From: Lamprobacter modestohalophilus
Lineage (GTDB): Bacteria > Pseudomonadota > Gammaproteobacteria > Chromatiales > Chromatiaceae
Assembly: GCF_016583905.1 (NCBI RefSeq)
Contig: NZ_NRRY01000005.1
Span: 100,550-164,549, forward strand
DNA: 64,000 nucleotides
Direction: 5' to 3'
Shown here: in pieces, positions 27,634-35,952 of the stretch
Layout: each line of letters opens with the position of its first letter
Position numbering within the stretch: position 1 is the first letter of the stretch
Position numbers and translations under genes: made by a program
Notes under the pieces: generated by a model
What the model was told of the DNA's origin: nothing
The model's input: only the letters and a program-made list of their open reading frames with translations
The model's database searches: none

Positions 27634-30324
27634 ATGCCTCGATTCACGCCCGCCTCTGGCGACCACCAAGCAAAAAGGCAGTCGCGCAACCGAGACTACC
27701 GCCGTCAATGGCTCGCGGCGGCACCCTGCGCCTTAGCAAGTAGGCACTCGGTCAGGTTCTCGGATGCATCGCCGATCGCAACCCTCTGTTGGCTAGCGCT
27801 GATGCTGCTGCTCCTGGCCGGGCCAGCAACTCCGGTTAGCGCCGCCAGCAACACAGACGCCACGCAAATCAGCAGCGCAGACGCCGCCCAACCCGCCACG
27901 CCCATCTCCGCGGCAGACTGGCTGCAGCGTTATCGAGCATTGGCCGCCGCAGCACCAGCAAGCTGCCCGCCCGCGAGCATCCCTGTGCTCAATGAGCATG
28001 CACCGATACGTGCGTTCGTACTCGAGCCGAGCGCAGATCAACAAGCGTCGGAACCACTTGTCGCGACGCTGAAAGACCCGATTCTCGAGTCCTTCATCGT
28101 CTTGGCACAAGACGCTAACGGTTGCATTCATATCGGCGAATCGGGTCGCTTAGCGCCATTCGATCAACGCAGCATCTCCAGTCCGTTCCCGAACAGCCGA
28201 CTGCCATTGAGCTTTGGCACGACGTCACCGATCGCGATCGTGATGGATCACAAGTCGATTCGTCCATGGATCGAGCTGGTCCCCGAGTCCCAATTCCGGC
28301 GCCTTAGCGAGCGTCTCTGGATCGCGCTCGGGATGCTAACTGGCATCCTGACAACCCTTTTCCTGATTGCCATTCTGATGACTCGCTATCAGCGCAGCGC
28401 CCTAACGCTCGCCTATCTCGGGTATATCGCGGCACTCCTTTTCTATCAGCTACAAGCCACGGGGCTAGGCCCTGAATGGCTGCCGTTCTGGCCTGCGCCG
28501 AGCACTCAGCATCTGCTGCAAGCGCTCGCGGTCGGCAGCGCCGTGATCGGTATGTCGCTTCCAGTCTTCGCCTTTCTGCGTCCCCGCGGTCGACTCCGCA
28601 GCCTACTGCTGATCAGCGTTGCCCTGAGCGCGACTGGCTTCTATCTGTCGGCACAGATCGCCGAGGCCTATCGCTTCGGTGCCGCCATCTTGCCCGTGCT
28701 CGCAATACTGGTCATCCTGTTGTTAGCGACGCGTCTGCGTGACGACGAGCCAGGCGTGCGCTGGTTTTCGGCAGGCCTCGCGGTCACTCTATTCGGCGGC
28801 GGCATCCAAGCGACATCCGTGGTTACCCAGGGTGCCTGGCTTCCGCCCCTGACCGCGTTTGCATTCCCCATCGGCAACCTCATCGAGTCGATCTGCTGGC
28901 TAACCGCCATCGCTTTACGGCTAAAGGCGCAGCATCTGGCATTACTGGAAAGGCAGCTCTCCGAGGCAAAGTATGACTCGCTGACCGATTCTTATAACCG
29001 CCGTCATGTGCGAAAACGAATCAATCTGGCCATCGCCAAAGCCAAACGCACCAGTAGCAGCCGCAAAGACAACGGCGTCAGTGGATTGCTCTATATCGAT
29101 CTGTGCGGCTTCAAAGACATCCGGGACCGCTTCGGCCAAGCCATTGGCGATGAAGCCCTGCGCCGGTTCTCCAGCCTGCTGCAGGGGATGGGTTTCAATG
29201 TCGATGCTATCGGACGCTATGGCGGCCACGAATTCGTGATCTTGATGCATCAGGACGCGCACTGGAGCGAGACAGAAGGCGCTGCCGCGACGATCCTTTC
29301 GCGCTTTCAGGAAGCGCTCGAACTCGACAACCAAAGCATCCTCATCCGACCCGATATCGGCATCGTGCGCATCGGCGCTCAGTATTCAGACGTCGACGAG
29401 GTCATGGAGGATGCGAGTCGGGCGCTGAGGGTCTCAACCCAGCTTGGGGGTCGGCGCGCGACGCTGTTCGAGCCACAGATGCGCGATCGCGCAAAGATCG
29501 AGCAGGAACTCCTCGATGCACTCGAAGAGGCCATTCGCAACCACCAGCTCGACCTCCATTATCAGCCCATGGTCGCGTTGGAGAACATGTCTCCCGTGGG
29601 TTTCGAGGCCCTGCTCCGCTGCCCACACCTCAGCGAGAAGGGGATTGGCATCGAACAGATCTTTGCCTCGGCGGAGTCGGCCGGCATGCTCAAATCGATT
29701 GGCGAGCGCGTGATCGAGCTCGCGCTGGCGCAGATCGTCGACTGGCAACGCCAAGGCGTTTGGTCAACGAGCTTCTTTCTCAGTCTCAATGTCTGCCAGC
29801 AGCAGCTCATCGACGGCCGCTTTCTCGAGTCTCTACACCGCGCCTCGCAGCGCCTGAACATCGACGCCGGCGCCATTCGACTTGAGCTGTCTGAGCGCTC
29901 ACTGGGCGTCGACCTCGATTGGTCGCATCATGTCCTGCCGCGGTTGCTGAATCAGCAGGTGCTGCTCGGCATCGATAACTTCGGTACCGGCTTAGCCTCG
30001 CTGACGATGCTCACGGATCTGCAGCCAGACTACATCAAGATCGACAAGCGGCTCGTGGCCGTCATGGCAACCTTGCCGCGCGCTCAGCATCTGGCGCGCG
30101 CTGCCCGCCTGTTCACCGCCGAGACCGGCAGCCTCGCGATCGCCGAGGGCATCGAGACCAATGTTCAGCTCGAAACCCTGCTCGAGCTCGGCTTCGAGCA
30201 CGGCCAGGGCCACCTGATCGCGGGCCCCATGTCCGGGTCTGAAACCGCGAATTGGCTTCAGCTAGCCGCGCGCGCTCATGAACAGCCACGGGGCGACAGC
30301 CTCTGGCAACGGCAGCTGCATTGA
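27634..30324 (+). CDS. Seven-TM sensor protein with GGDEF (degenerate) and EAL domains
   Basis: Predicted c-di-GMP signalling protein. After a hydrophobic signal (about 47-65) there is a periplasmic part of about 150 residues. Seven hydrophobic helices follow, about residues 225-435, in the manner of 7TMR-DISM receptors. The GGDEF domain carries GGHEF at 530-534, so the metal-ligand Asp is replaced and cyclase activity is unlikely. The EAL domain keeps EALLR (Glu658), LNVC, ELSERS, IKIDKRL, AEGIET and QGH. However, the DDFGTG motif reads DNFGTG (Asn782), a residue that supports metal binding. Phosphodiesterase activity may be reduced. The start is uncertain, with several later candidate codons. 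Confidence 0.9.
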   Translation: MPRFTPASGDHQAKRQSRNRDYRRQWLAAAPCALASRHSVRFSDASPIATLCWLALMLLLLAGPATPVSAASNTDATQISSADAAQPATPISAADWLQRYRALAAAAPASCPPASIPVLNEHAPIRAFVLEPSADQQASEPLVATLKDPILESFIVLAQDANGCIHIGESGRLAPFDQRSISSPFPNSRLPLSFGTTSPIAIVMDHKSIRPWIELVPESQFRRLSERLWIALGMLTGILTTLFLIAILMTRYQRSALTLAYLGYIAALLFYQLQATGLGPEWLPFWPAPSTQHLLQALAVGSAVIGMSLPVFAFLRPRGRLRSLLLISVALSATGFYLSAQIAEAYRFGAAILPVLAILVILLLATRLRDDEPGVRWFSAGLAVTLFGGGIQATSVVTQGAWLPPLTAFAFPIGNLIESICWLTAIALRLKAQHLALLERQLSEAKYDSLTDSYNRRHVRKRINLAIAKAKRTSSSRKDNGVSGLLYIDLCGFKDIRDRFGQAIGDEALRRFSSLLQGMGFNVDAIGRYGGHEFVILMHQDAHWSETEGAAATILSRFQEALELDNQSILIRPDIGIVRIGAQYSDVDEVMEDASRALRVSTQLGGRRATLFEPQMRDRAKIEQELLDALEEAIRNHQLDLHYQPMVALENMSPVGFEALLRCPHLSEKGIGIEQIFASAESAGMLKSIGERVIELALAQIVDWQRQGVWSTSFFLSLNVCQQQLIDGRFLESLHRASQRLNIDAGAIRLELSERSLGVDLDWSHHVLPRLLNQQVLLGIDNFGTGLASLTMLTDLQPDYIKIDKRLVAVMATLPRAQHLARAARLFTAETGSLAIAEGIETNVQLETLLELGFEHGQGHLIAGPMSGSETANWLQLAARAHEQPRGDSLWQRQLH

Positions 30325-30341
30325 TCACCAAGGCGGCTTCA

Positions 30342-31307
30342 TCACCAAGGCATCAGACTGCGCAGTGGCGCGAGCGCAAGCCCAACCGCCAGCGCAATCA
30401 GACAGGCCACCAACACCAGCAACAGGGCTCGACGCAGATCCTCGGCATCGAGTTCGGCGGGCCAATCAGGCTCCCCCATATAGGCCTCGTTGACCAAGCG
30501 CCCCTGGTGCCAGATCGGCCCCACCAGGCGCACCCGAAGAGCCCCGGCGCAGGCGGCCTCGCTCCAGCCCGAGTTCGGGCTAGGTAGCATCGCGTGATCG
30601 CGCAAGGCCGCCGACAACGCCAGGCGCGGATGCAAGCGCAGCAGGGCGGCGGCAAGCATGATCACCAGCACCGCAAGGCGCGCCGGCAGCCAGTGCACCA
30701 GATCATCTGAGCGCGCGCCAGCCCAGCCGAAGCGCGCATAGCGCGCATTCTTGTAGCCGACCATCGAGTCCAGGTTCGAGACCACCTTGACCAGGATCAG
30801 CCCCGGCAGCCCGAATAGGCACAGCGCCCAGAGCGGCGTCAGTACGCCGTCGGTCAGGTTCTCAGACAGACTCTCGATCGTCGCTCGAACCACCCCAGCG
30901 CGCGGCAGGGTCTCGGTATCGCGGCTGACCAACATCTGCAGCTCGCGTCTAGCCAGCGGCAGATCATCCAAGGCCAGGAGCACGCGCCGGCCCTGATTCA
31001 GCAGATCGCGCGCACAGAGCAGGCTGTAGGCGATGAACAGGTCCCAGACAAAGGCCAGCCAGGGATGCAGCAGTATCAGCCCAGCATGCACCAGCCACCA
31101 ACCGCCAAGCGCCCCGCCGACGGTGGCAGCCCAGAGCAGGACACCACCCAGGCGCCCGTCGAGCCCACGCGCAAACAGCCAGCGCTCACAGGCCAGCGTC
31201 CAGGCACCGAGCACGCGGATGGGGTGCAGGCGGTAAACCGGATCGCCAACCAGCGCATCCAGCGCGCAAGCGGCAAGGATCAGCAAAAGATGCTGCGTCA
31301 GCCCCAT
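30342..31307 (-). CDS. cbiB: Adenosylcobinamide-phosphate synthase
   Basis: Membrane enzyme that attaches (R)-1-amino-2-propanol O-phosphate to adenosylcobyric acid in cobalamin synthesis. The 321-residue protein begins with ACALDALVGDPVYRLHPIRV, the signature of CbiB/CobD, and has VSRDTETLPRAGVVRATIES near 122, with SENLTDGVLTPLWAL next and DSMVGYKNARYARFGWAGAR near 175. Several membrane helices are present. It overlaps cbiZ by 10 bases and is probably translated in coupling with it. Convergent with the EAL gene. Confidence 0.95.
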   Translation of the reverse strand: MGLTQHLLLILAACALDALVGDPVYRLHPIRVLGAWTLACERWLFARGLDGRLGGVLLWAATVGGALGGWWLVHAGLILLHPWLAFVWDLFIAYSLLCARDLLNQGRRVLLALDDLPLARRELQMLVSRDTETLPRAGVVRATIESLSENLTDGVLTPLWALCLFGLPGLILVKVVSNLDSMVGYKNARYARFGWAGARSDDLVHWLPARLAVLVIMLAAALLRLHPRLALSAALRDHAMLPSPNSGWSEAACAGALRVRLVGPIWHQGRLVNEAYMGEPDWPAELDAEDLRRALLLVLVACLIALAVGLALAPLRSLMPW

Positions 31308-32527
31308 TTGCGCGCGAACCCCTGCGCAACGGCGCGAGCCGCGAGCACACCGGGGGCCAGGTCGCGATGCTGCTGCAAGGCCTCGCGCAATGCGGGGAAC
31401 TGCGCGGGATCGACCGCAACCGCCGCCGCCAGCAGCGCGGCCTGATTGAAGATCGCCTCCTGCGCCACCTCAGCGTGCAATACGCCAGCTCGAGCCAGAT
31501 CGATGATCTCGGCCAAGGCATAGGCCGCGGCCGCCGTCTGCGGATCATGGATGAGCGCCATCAGATTGTGCGCGAACAGCTCGGCGTCGGCGCGCTCGAG
31601 CTCAGCCTCAGCCTGAGCCAGCAGCTGCGCCTCATCGCAACCATGGCGGCCGAGCGCGCTACAGACCGAGCGACGCAGCTCGGCGCAGACCCCATTCTGC
31701 AGCAGGATGCAGCGGGTCACCGCCGCGTGCACGGCCCGTCCCAGCAATTCGCCAAGGCTATTGTGGCCGCCGGCCCAGTTGCGCTCCCAGTCGCCCGCGG
31801 CCGGCAAAGGCGCGGCAATCACCAGTTGATCGGTCCCGGTGCCGGTCGCCAGGCCCGCCGACTGCAGGCTCGGCATCCGCAGGTCGAGCAGCGCCGTGCT
31901 CTTCGCCTCCGTTACCAGGGTCGCGGCGCGGACCAGGCAGGGCGCCGTACAAGGCTGATTGATGAACACCAGCAGCACGATGGTGCCGGAGCCGGTCGCA
32001 TCCGGCGAGCGCATCGGCACGGACCCGGACTGCGACGCCTGTTGCATGTCGAACAGGGTCTTAGCCTCGACCTCCCCAGCAGTGTCACTGGTGCGCGGGA
32101 TCGGCCGGCTACCGTCGCGATACTCATGCCAGCCCGCAGGATCACCGGCACGGGTCGCATTACCGAGCACACCCGCAGTAGCCGCCACCGAGACCACCAG
32201 ATCCTCGTGCTCGGCCTGCGCCAGCACCGCACATTGCATATTCGCGGCGGTCGACATCAATGCCGTCTTCGCCGGCGGCAGATCGGCATCCAGACAGGCT
32301 TGAGCATGAAACGCGTCCAGCCCCGGAAGCGGTGACTGATTGCGCGCATAGCGCGTCAGATGCGCAACGCCCTCGCAGCTCTGGTGGTTCGCGACATGAC
32401 TGAGATCCTCGCGCAGACCGCCATTGACCTTACAGGTGCTGAGCACGCGGTGTGCCCGCTTGAGCGCCGCCCAGAGAAAGCGACCTCGACGATACAGGCG
32501 GTAATGATCGGTCTCACTGAGCAACAT
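31298..32527 (-). CDS. cbiZ: Adenosylcobinamide amidohydrolase (CbiZ) with C-terminal extension
   Basis: CbiZ removes the aminopropanol side chain from (pseudo)cobinamide to give adenosylcobyric acid, which the adjacent CbiB re-aminates: a corrinoid salvage and remodelling route. The 409-residue protein starts MLLSETDHYRLYRRGRFLWA. It has the family features VLSTCKVNGGLREDLSHVANHQSCEG near 30-55, ALMSTAANMQCAVL near 90, SVAATAGVLGNATRAGDP near 115 and GTGTDQLVIAAP near 235. A further 150-residue helical C-terminal part exceeds the usual single domain. The ATG at 32527 is preferred because the ten preceding codons fall in the repeat at 32532. Confidence 0.9.
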   Translation of the reverse strand: MLLSETDHYRLYRRGRFLWAALKRAHRVLSTCKVNGGLREDLSHVANHQSCEGVAHLTRYARNQSPLPGLDAFHAQACLDADLPPAKTALMSTAANMQCAVLAQAEHEDLVVSVAATAGVLGNATRAGDPAGWHEYRDGSRPIPRTSDTAGEVEAKTLFDMQQASQSGSVPMRSPDATGSGTIVLLVFINQPCTAPCLVRAATLVTEAKSTALLDLRMPSLQSAGLATGTGTDQLVIAAPLPAAGDWERNWAGGHNSLGELLGRAVHAAVTRCILLQNGVCAELRRSVCSALGRHGCDEAQLLAQAEAELERADAELFAHNLMALIHDPQTAAAAYALAEIIDLARAGVLHAEVAQEAIFNQAALLAAAVAVDPAQFPALREALQQHRDLAPGVLAARAVAQGFARKWG

Positions 32528-32531
32528 GGCG

Positions 32532-32589
32532 TTTAACGTAAATCTCACGCGATTCATCGTCCGGAGTGGCGCCGCGCCATCAGCGTTAG
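32532..32589 (+). repeat. Dispersed intergenic repeat, copy B
   Basis: Starts TTTAACGTAAATCTCACGCG, continues ATTCATCGTCCGGAGTGGCG and CCGCGCCATCAGCGTTAG. It fills most of the gap between amylosucrase and cbiZ and lies just upstream of the cbiZ start. TTAACGT at one end and AGCGTTAG at the other form an imperfect terminal inverted repeat. Confidence 0.8.
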
Positions 32590-32624
32590 ACCGGACAGCT
32601 TGTACCGAAGGAACGTCGCCGCGG

Positions 32625-34592
32625 CTAGGCTGAACGCGCTAGCGTCATCAGCTGATACGGCTCGAGCAGCAGCTCTTGGGTGGCAATAATGGTCTGGCCG
32701 GCGAACAGATCGACCATGGTCTTGCGCATGCCCATCTGGCGCAGCCGACGCGCCTCCAAGCGTTGCGGATGCTCGCTGAAGTTGCCGATAACGAAGACCG
32801 TGGACTGCTCGCTCGAGCGCAGGAAGCCGAACACCTGGCGATTGCCAGTATCCAGCAGCTCAGTATCACCGCGCGCGAAGGCATGGTTATGGCTACGCAC
32901 CTGCAACAACCGCAACAGGCCCTGATACACGCGCCCGGCAACCGTCTCGACATCGCGACGCTGGTCGGCGAGCTCCCAATCAAAGGTGCCGCGATGCAGC
33001 CAGCGCGAATCACCAACCTTCTCCGAATCCTGGTCGTAGCCGTAGTTGTTGAGGGTCGCGATCTCATCACCGAGATAGATCAACGGAATACCGCCGATCA
33101 TGATGATGATGCCGTGGATCAGCAAGATGCGGCCGATGGCCAGCTCGAGCTCTGCCGTATCCTGCTCGGCAAGGGCTTTCTCGATCCCGGTCAGTGAGGC
33201 ACAGGTGCCGGAGATGCGCGCATCCCCGGTGACCGGGTCTTCTTGGAAGGGTGCCCCGCGGGCAAAGCTGCCCTCGAAACGCCCGGTGTAGAAGCGCGTG
33301 AGGAAGTTTCGGTGCCGATCCGCATCGAAACCAACCGCTTCGACGTCGTCATTGGCGAAGGCCCAACCGATATCGTCGTGGCAGCGGACAAAATTCACCC
33401 AGGCACAGCCCGAGGGTACCGAGAAGCGATGTTGCATGGCCCGCTGCAGCACGCGCACATCACGCGTCGCCAAGGCATCCCAGAGCAGCGCCATGAGCTG
33501 CGGGTTATAAGACAGCGGGCACTCGTCCATGCTGATGTATTCGCGCACCTCGTCCGGATGCACGATCGCCTCAGACTTGAACACCATGGCCGGCGCAGCG
33601 ATGCTGACAAGCGCATTGAAGGCCTGGATCACCCAGTGCGCCTCGGGCAGATTCTGTGAATTGGTCCCAAGGCGTTTCCAGAGGAAGGCGACCGCATCGA
33701 GACGCAGGATCTCGACGCCCTGATTGGCCAGGAACAGCATCTCCTCGAGCATCCGGTTGAAGACCTCCGGATTCTCGTAGTTCAGATCCCACTGATAGGT
33801 GTGGAAGGTGGTCCAGACCCACTTCTTGATGCCCGTGCGATAGGTGAAGGCGCCCGGGTGATCCTCACCAAAGACCTCAGGCATGGTCTTCTCGTAAAGA
33901 TCCGGCAGGGTGCGGTCCGGAAACAGCCGATAGTAGCCCTGATGGGTGCGATCACCCGCCAGCGCGGCACGCGCCCACTCGTGCTCGTCGCTGGTGTGAT
34001 TGAAGACGAAGTCCAGCGTCAGCGAGATGCCATGATGGCGCAGTTCCGTGGCCAGATCCGCCAGATCATCCATCGTGCCGAGCGCTGGGTCGACCTCGCG
34101 ATAACTGCTGACCGCATAGCCGCCATCATTATCGCCCTCGGGCGAGCGGAACACCGGCATCAGATGCAGATAGGTGATGCCGAGCTGGGTCAGGTAAGGG
34201 ATGCGCTCGCGCAGACCCGCCAGGTCGCCGGCGAACAGGTCGACATAGCACATGGCGCCGACCATCCGATTGGACTGATACCAGTACGGGTCGGCGCCAC
34301 GCATCGCATCCAGCGCCTTGAGCTCTGGCGAGCGCGCGATCCACATCTCGGTGGCCGAGGCGACGATGCTCTCGAGATGGTAGAAGAAGTCGTAATAGCC
34401 GCCATACAGGCCGTATAGCCGCTTGAATAGGCGCGGGAAGTGGCGCTCGAGGCGCTCCCGATAGCCAAGCCATTCGACCTCATCAACCGCATTGCTGAAG
34501 CGTTGCTCGAGCCGCGGCAGCAGGCGTGCGAGCGACCGGTCGGCCTGCTCGCGGACCCAATGTTCATCGGTGATCGGCGTCTTGTTATCCAT
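32625..34592 (-). CDS. Amylosucrase (GH13)
   Basis: Transfers glucose from sucrose to an alpha-glucan, releasing fructose. The 655-residue protein has the amylosucrase layout: helical N-domain (about 1-100), GH13 barrel with YLTQLGITYLHLMPVFRSP and LTLDFVFNHTSDEH, nucleophile Asp299 in EILRLDAVAF, acid/base Glu341 in VFKSEAIVHPDEV and VRCHDDIGWAF. The sequence LWKRLGTNSQNLPEAH after the nucleophile is characteristic of amylosucrase against other GH13 enzymes. Both catalytic residues are shifted by 13 from the Neisseria numbering (286, 328). A sucrose hydrolase is a less likely alternative. It points to sucrose or glycogen-like metabolism. Confidence 0.93.
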   Translation of the reverse strand: MDNKTPITDEHWVREQADRSLARLLPRLEQRFSNAVDEVEWLGYRERLERHFPRLFKRLYGLYGGYYDFFYHLESIVASATEMWIARSPELKALDAMRGADPYWYQSNRMVGAMCYVDLFAGDLAGLRERIPYLTQLGITYLHLMPVFRSPEGDNDGGYAVSSYREVDPALGTMDDLADLATELRHHGISLTLDFVFNHTSDEHEWARAALAGDRTHQGYYRLFPDRTLPDLYEKTMPEVFGEDHPGAFTYRTGIKKWVWTTFHTYQWDLNYENPEVFNRMLEEMLFLANQGVEILRLDAVAFLWKRLGTNSQNLPEAHWVIQAFNALVSIAAPAMVFKSEAIVHPDEVREYISMDECPLSYNPQLMALLWDALATRDVRVLQRAMQHRFSVPSGCAWVNFVRCHDDIGWAFANDDVEAVGFDADRHRNFLTRFYTGRFEGSFARGAPFQEDPVTGDARISGTCASLTGIEKALAEQDTAELELAIGRILLIHGIIIMIGGIPLIYLGDEIATLNNYGYDQDSEKVGDSRWLHRGTFDWELADQRRDVETVAGRVYQGLLRLLQVRSHNHAFARGDTELLDTGNRQVFGFLRSSEQSTVFVIGNFSEHPQRLEARRLRQMGMRKTMVDLFAGQTIIATQELLLEPYQLMTLARSA

Positions 34593-34732
34593 TAAACCTT
34601 CGATCGGGCTCGCTGAGCGGGCCTGTGCAGAGTCTTGATACTGGGCGGACTGGGCGTGATCCGGCGCATAGCAGGCCCCAAGCCTGTCGAAGCAACCGGA
34701 CTCGGGCGCGACCGCGGCGTGACCACACCAGG

Positions 34733-34791
34733 GTTAACGTCAATCCCACAAGGATTCATTGTCCGGGGTAGCGCCGCGCCATGACGCTTAG
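34733..34791 (+). repeat. Dispersed intergenic repeat, copy C
   Basis: Starts GTTAACGTCAATCCCACAAG, continues GATTCATTGTCCGGGGTAGC and GCCGCGCCATGACGCTTAG. The inner dyad is AATCC...GGATT, compensated relative to the AATC...GATT of other copies, which suggests that a stem-loop is maintained. Its last bases overlap the stop codon of the small ORF at 34788-34967. Confidence 0.8.
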
Positions 34792-34967
34792 TTGTCGACC
34801 TCGACGACAGCGCCATGACCGTCGCTGCCCTCGATCAGCACCAGCTTGCCGAGCGTCGGATGGCGCACAATGATGATCTGAAACAGAGGTAGCTGCTTGA
34901 CCATCATGACGGTTCCCTCGTCTCTGAGGTCGGCGACGACCTGCTTCTCCGCGTCGAACATGCGCAT
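34788..34967 (-). CDS. Small 59-residue protein, unknown function
   Basis: Not recognised. Reading from the ATG at 34967 gives MRMFDAEKQVVADLRDEGTV, then MMVKQLPLFQIIIVRHPTLG, and an acidic end GSDGHGAVVEVDN. The alternation of hydrophobic and polar residues looks like a small beta-rich protein. A GGAGA ten bases upstream supports translation. It lies in the 525-base interval between the membrane protein at 35118 and amylosucrase, on the same strand. Codon use is like the neighbours (C or G at most third positions). A chance ORF cannot be excluded. Confidence 0.55.
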   Translation of the reverse strand: MRMFDAEKQVVADLRDEGTVMMVKQLPLFQIIIVRHPTLGKLVLIEGSDGHGAVVEVDN

Positions 34968-35117
34968 CGATGGATTCTCCGATGGATTCCCCTAGAGGTG
35001 GGTCACGCCCAGTTGCATGCAGGCAGTAACCCGGATTCCCAACGCTCGCGGCTAACGACACTCCGACGCGAACGACAAGGTCCACAGCCGGAGGCGCAAG
35101 GATGCTGAGTCTCCAGC

Positions 35118-35651
35118 TCAAGCGTTCTTGCCGCGCCAGCGCATCAGCACAACCGTGATCCCCGCGACGACAATGCCACCAATGCTGATCAGCAGCGCAT
35201 TGTCATCGACGAAGGCGATACCAAGGGCACTCGCGATCAGGAAAGCACCAAAGACCGACATCTTCCAATCGACATAGATACCGGACAGCAACGCGGACAG
35301 ACCAAGGATATAGGCGACCACGAAGCCTTGGCTCTCGGCGTTCAGGAAATGCGGCGTATCGCCCATGAACAGGAGATAGATCCCGACCAGCACCGCCGCC
35401 CAGTACAGAACCTGTTTGCCGATGTAGCGCGCCTTCTCTTTGGTGTCCTCGCCGGAAAAACGCCAACCACCGATCACCGAGACCAGCGCAACAACCGGCA
35501 TGAACAGTCTCCAGAGATCAGCCGTTCGCTCAGGATCGGCGTCGGTCATGGCGACCAGTACGATGGCTGCAAGATACAGCACCAGATAAGGCAGGCTCAC
35601 GAAGAGCAACTTGGTCCAGCTAACCGGTTTGGCCTGCGGGTCGTTGTTCAT
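35118..35651 (-). CDS. Six-helix membrane protein of unknown function
   Basis: Not recognised. The 177-residue protein starts MNNDPQAKPVSWTKLLFVSL and has about six hydrophobic helices (KLLFVSLPYLVLYLAAIVLV, LWRLFMPVVALVSVIGGW, VLYWAAVLVGIYLLFMG, VVAYILGLSALLSGIYVDW, FGAFLIASALGIAFV, LISIGGIVVAGITVVLM). It ends with basic MRWRGKNA. The ATG at 35651 is preferred to one five codons upstream. It sits between the glucosylphosphoglycerate synthase and the amylosucrase genes, on the same strand. Confidence 0.8.
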   Translation of the reverse strand: MNNDPQAKPVSWTKLLFVSLPYLVLYLAAIVLVAMTDADPERTADLWRLFMPVVALVSVIGGWRFSGEDTKEKARYIGKQVLYWAAVLVGIYLLFMGDTPHFLNAESQGFVVAYILGLSALLSGIYVDWKMSVFGAFLIASALGIAFVDDNALLISIGGIVVAGITVVLMRWRGKNA

Positions 35652-35952
35652 AGCAGCTTCGGGCACATCATGTCTCCTCTATTGAGTGGGTTAAGACTGT
35701 GCAGGGCTGGTCATGGAGTGTCGCCCATATCGGTTGACGACCAAGGCACAGCTCAAGCGACCATCAAAACACGGCCGCTTTAAGCATAGTATCAACGTGG
35801 GTATCCGCAGGACCAACCGGAACAACGATCGGGCAGCGTGCAACAAGTGCCTTATTGTTCCAGGTTGCGACGCGGCTCCGGGTTGCGACGCGCCATGAAC
35901 GTGAGTGCACAACCGTGCTTGCTCGAGCATTCGCTGAAGCGCCCGACCGGGC
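35652..35952. other. 301-base intergenic region without a recognised gene
   Basis: Lies between the stop of the GT81 gene and the start of the membrane protein. It contains a short direct repeat, GGTTGCGACGCG at about 35868 and 35883. A TATGCT box (minus strand, near 35787) lies about 135 bases before the membrane-protein start, but without a clear -35. No coding frame or stable terminator is evident. Confidence 0.5.

Noticed and set aside
31367..32335. 322-codon plus-strand frame opposite cbiZ
   Set aside because: Arg/Gln-rich shadow; cbiZ motifs on the minus strand are clear.
32528..32624. Cobalamin riboswitch upstream of cbiZ
   Set aside because: The gap is only 97 bases, too short for a cobalamin riboswitch, and is mostly filled by dispersed repeat copy B.
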